This document shows positions 6,362 to 8,666 of a stretch of DNA of 8,666 bases, piece after piece. Source of the stretch: an uncultured Flavobacteriales bacterium. GTDB taxonomy: Bacteria; Bacteroidota; Bacteroidia; Flavobacteriales_D; Sanyastnellaceae. The position numbers and the translations under genes were made by a program. The stretch covers positions 1 through 8,666 of the forward strand of contig CAJXOV010000070.1 in the NCBI GenBank assembly GCA_913057815.1, in the 5' to 3' direction. Below the pieces are notes generated by a model. That model searched no databases. It was given only the letters and a program-made list of their open reading frames with translations, and was not told the DNA's origin. The first letter of the stretch is position 1, and the number at the start of each line of letters is the position of its first letter.

Positions 6362-8314
6362 ATGCGTCCATTTTTCTTAATAGTTACGCTCATTCTAGCA
6401 AGTTTATATTGCAACGCTCAGTCACCTGCCGACTATGTGTTTTACAATGCTAAAATTTATACTGCTGATGCTGATCAAAGCTTTCAAACTGCTATAGCTG
6501 TTACTGATAATTTAATCAGTTATATTGGAAATGACGATGGTTCTGAAGATTATATAGGTGATGAAACTGTAGTTAAAAACATGTATGAAAAACTACTTTT
6601 GCCTGGTTTACATGACGTACATATGCATCCATTGGAAGCCAGCTCATCAGCCTCTGCTTCATGTATATTAAATAGTCAGGATTTTAATGTGGAAAATTTA
6701 GCGTTGCAATTAGTAGATTGTGACCCTCAACCAAACTCAAATGGGTGGATCACAGCATGGGGACATTCTATTTATGCCTTAATTGAATATAACGGTGTTC
6801 CTAAAGATGTCCTTGACCAGTATTTCCCAAATACTCCTGTAGCTATAATGGAAGAAACATCACATTCGTTTTGGGTAAACTCAGCTGCTTTAGAAGAACT
6901 TGGGATAGATGAAACTTCTGAAGATCCTGTGGGTGGACATATCGTTTTCGATCCGTTTACTAACGAACCAAATGGCTTGCTTTTAGATAATGCTGGAGAT
7001 TGGGCCAATCAAGCCGCCCTTTCTTCTACAGATGAAATAAACAATCAAAATTATGATGGACTTGCTGAATATGGTTTACCTCTACTAGCTAGTAATGGTA
7101 TTACCTCTATTTGTGAAGGGCGAACCTACTGGAAGAGAGGTTTTCTTGAAATCTGGCAAGAAATTTATGATAATGAGGAACTCACAGTTAGAACTAATTT
7201 AGGCCTATGGATGTACCCTGATGATGAGGATGTGGAACAACAAGAAATTTTAGCTGAATTCTATGATGCAGGAAATGATTTTTTAAGAACAAATCAAATA
7301 AAAGTATACATAGATGGAATCACAACCAACGGTACTGCAGCTCTTGATCAGCCTTACGTATATTATTTTGGTTGGCCTTTTGAACAAGGGTTGAATTACT
7401 TTTCAGAAGCTCGCCTAGCTGAATACATCACAGAACTGGAACCTTTAGGATTCGATTTTCACATTCACGCCATCGGAAACCGAGGAGTTCATGAAGCCTT
7501 GAACGCCATAGAAGCTGCTAGAAATACCAATGGAGAATTAGGAGCCAGACATAGAATCACTCATGTAGAAATAGTAAATGATGCGGATTTAGCACGATTT
7601 GCTGAGCTAAATGTAATAGCAGATGCTCAAGTAGCTGGAACTTGGACTAATCCCGAATTCTGGCCTGAAACAGCAGAGCTTGTCGGAGACGCATTATCAG
7701 AAAGACTAATTCCTATTAAGAGTTTATATGATGCTGGAGCACACTTAACACTGAGCAGTGATTGGGATGTAAGTGCTCTTAATCCGTTTGTAGGTATCCA
7801 AAACGCACTAACTAGAGCACCTGAAAATCTTCCATACGTAGAAACTGCAGTAGATGCCTATACCATTAAAGCTGCTTATGTCATGAGGCATGAAGAAAAT
7901 ACAGGAAGTTTAGAGATAGGAAAGTGGGCAGATATAATATGTGTAGATCGAGATATTTTCACCATTCCTACTAATCAAATCAGTCAAACTCAACTGGACA
8001 TGACCATGGTAGATGGAGAAATTGTATATAGTTCTGATAATTTTTCTCTAGGCCTAAACGAACATTCAAATCCAAATCCATTCACCATATCTCCTTCATT
8101 AGCTAATAGTTTTATAAAGATTACTGGAACTTCCAAAAATTTGGGTAACATTGAAATTCACATTTATGATGCAGCTGGTAAACAAGTTCTTTCGCAGACA
8201 ACATTTAATAGTGATAGCATCTCTATTTCTCACTTAGCAGAAGGAATATACTCTGCCCTGTTCACTCAAAACCAATCAGAACTTAGTACTAAAAAATTCA
8301 TCATATCTAGATAA
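6362..8314 (+). CDS. secreted amidohydrolase (YtcJ/AepA-like, Amidohydro_3) with T9SS sorting domain
   Basis: This is a metal-dependent hydrolase of the YtcJ-like amidohydrolase-3 group, 650 residues from the chosen start. The order is: Sec signal peptide (1-20, MRPFFLIVTLILASLYCNAQ, cleavage after AQ), catalytic domain (about 24-558), and a beta-rich C-terminal domain (about 567-650). That last domain ends in GKQVL, AEGIYSALF and KKFIISR, the pattern of T9SS type A sorting domains. The binuclear site is complete: H87 and H89 (DVHMHP), K314 (IKVYIDG, the expected carboxylated Lys), H369 (HAIGN), H401 (RHRITH) and D467 (SSDWDV). N373 replaces the usual Asp of the HAIGD motif. The product is predicted to cross the outer membrane by T9SS and be released or surface-bound. 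Family members hydrolyse N-acyl or formamide bonds, but the substrate here is unknown. A GTG at 6329 is in frame, but the signal peptide places the start at the ATG at 6362. The next gene follows after 2 bases. Confidence 0.9.
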   Translation: MRPFFLIVTLILASLYCNAQSPADYVFYNAKIYTADADQSFQTAIAVTDNLISYIGNDDGSEDYIGDETVVKNMYEKLLLPGLHDVHMHPLEASSSASASCILNSQDFNVENLALQLVDCDPQPNSNGWITAWGHSIYALIEYNGVPKDVLDQYFPNTPVAIMEETSHSFWVNSAALEELGIDETSEDPVGGHIVFDPFTNEPNGLLLDNAGDWANQAALSSTDEINNQNYDGLAEYGLPLLASNGITSICEGRTYWKRGFLEIWQEIYDNEELTVRTNLGLWMYPDDEDVEQQEILAEFYDAGNDFLRTNQIKVYIDGITTNGTAALDQPYVYYFGWPFEQGLNYFSEARLAEYITELEPLGFDFHIHAIGNRGVHEALNAIEAARNTNGELGARHRITHVEIVNDADLARFAELNVIADAQVAGTWTNPEFWPETAELVGDALSERLIPIKSLYDAGAHLTLSSDWDVSALNPFVGIQNALTRAPENLPYVETAVDAYTIKAAYVMRHEENTGSLEIGKWADIICVDRDIFTIPTNQISQTQLDMTMVDGEIVYSSDNFSLGLNEHSNPNPFTISPSLANSFIKITGTSKNLGNIEIHIYDAAGKQVLSQTTFNSDSISISHLAEGIYSALFTQNQSELSTKKFIISR

Positions 8315-8316
8315 TA

Positions 8317-8618
8317 ATGCTCTACACTCACGAAATCCAAATTGACCTGCCTAGAACTAAAGTTATTGAACTATTTGATAATACAGATAACCTTAAAGAA
8401 TGGCAGACAGGTCTCCAAGGACATGAATTTATATCTGGTGAACCTGGAAAAGAAGGCTCTACTATGAAATTAGATTTCATGATAGGAAAACGTCAAATTG
8501 ACCTACTGGAAACCATCACTAAAAACAATTTGCCGGAGGCATTTGAGGGAAAGTACGAATGGAAAGGTGGATGGAATACTTTAAAAAACCAATTCATAGA
8601 ACTAGGTGAAGACAAAAC
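8317..8618 (+). CDS. SRPBCC (START/Bet v1-like) domain protein, 3'-truncated by adapter
   Basis: This is a partial gene of which 100 whole codons are native. The sequence (beta strand with EIQIDLPRTKVIELFDN, helix, then KEWQTGLQGHEF and KLDFMIGKRQIDLLETI) fits the start of a SRPBCC ligand-binding fold, as in polyketide-cyclase-like or activator-like proteins of about 140-150 residues. The C-terminal long helix is missing. The open frame continues past 8618 to a stop at 8655, but those last residues (ending CLLYTSDAADE) are translated Nextera adapter and must not be annotated. The ATG at 8317 is 2 bases after the amidohydrolase TAA, in a different frame, which suggests operon membership and possible translational coupling. 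Small hydrophobic ligands are the usual cargo of the fold; the ligand here is unknown. Confidence 0.8.
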
Positions 8619-8666
8619 CTGTCTCTTATACACATCTGACGCTGCCGACGAATAGAGAGGTGTAGA
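8619..8666 (+). other. Nextera P5-side sequencing adapter (non-genomic)
   Basis: Positions 8619-8637 are the reverse complement of the Tn5 mosaic end, and 8638-8651 are the reverse complement of the Nextera read-1 handle. Positions 8652-8659 (ATAGAGAG) fill the i5 index slot and equal the reverse complement of index S502 as I remember it. Positions 8660-8666 (GTGTAGA) begin the reverse complement of the P5 primer. Orientation is consistent with the left end: P7 on the left and P5 on the right. Confidence 0.97.

Noticed and set aside
8619..8655. Continuation of the SRPBCC coding region to a stop at 8655
   Set aside because: These codons are adapter sequence; the genuine frame is lost after about 8618.

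Overview
The window is an AT-rich chromosomal fragment from a member of the Bacteroidota. The evidence is a type IX secretion (T9SS) C-terminal sorting domain on the amidohydrolase, promoter -7 boxes of the TAnnTTTG type next to several genes, the lack of Shine-Dalgarno sites, and protein families common in that phylum. A marine or free-living Flavobacteriales-like or Cytophagales-like organism fits, but I cannot place it below phylum with confidence. Both ends are not genomic. Positions 1-46 and 8619-8666 are Illumina Nextera (Tn5) adapter sequence with sample indices and the first bases of the P7 and P5 primers. The native DNA is therefore only about 47-8618.

Layout: an ABC-transporter ATPase of the LolD/MacB type (minus, complete) is divergent from a small membrane-anchored Cys-rich protein (plus). 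That protein converges with a gap of 3 bases on a monofunctional proline dehydrogenase (minus). Across a 130-base region with two promoters, proline dehydrogenase is divergent from an M20 dipeptidase (plus), which is followed at 31 bases by an LEA-type-2 lipoprotein. This pair converges with a gap of 4 bases on a lipoprotein MsrA (minus), preceded by a four-helix membrane protein (minus). A strong intrinsic terminator then separates these from an FKBP-type prolyl isomerase (minus). FKBP is divergent from a secreted amidohydrolase with a T9SS tail (plus), which is followed after 2 bases by a SRPBCC-domain gene cut off by the right adapter.

Functionally this is mostly housekeeping and nutrient-scavenging content: peptide and proline catabolism (dipeptidase, proline dehydrogenase), envelope protein repair (MsrA lipoprotein), protein folding (FKBP), and one exported hydrolase. 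I see no mobile element, CRISPR array, RNA gene, phage gene or defence system, and no intergenic gap exceeds 300 bases. I do not see an undescribed system here. The most consequential observation is the adapter sequence at both ends, which creates a false C-terminus on the last ORF and means the contig edges are technical. Other points worth a second look are the T9SS-tailed amidohydrolase, promoter boxes so close to start codons that they decide the starts or imply leaderless mRNAs, and an altered segment in MsrA.
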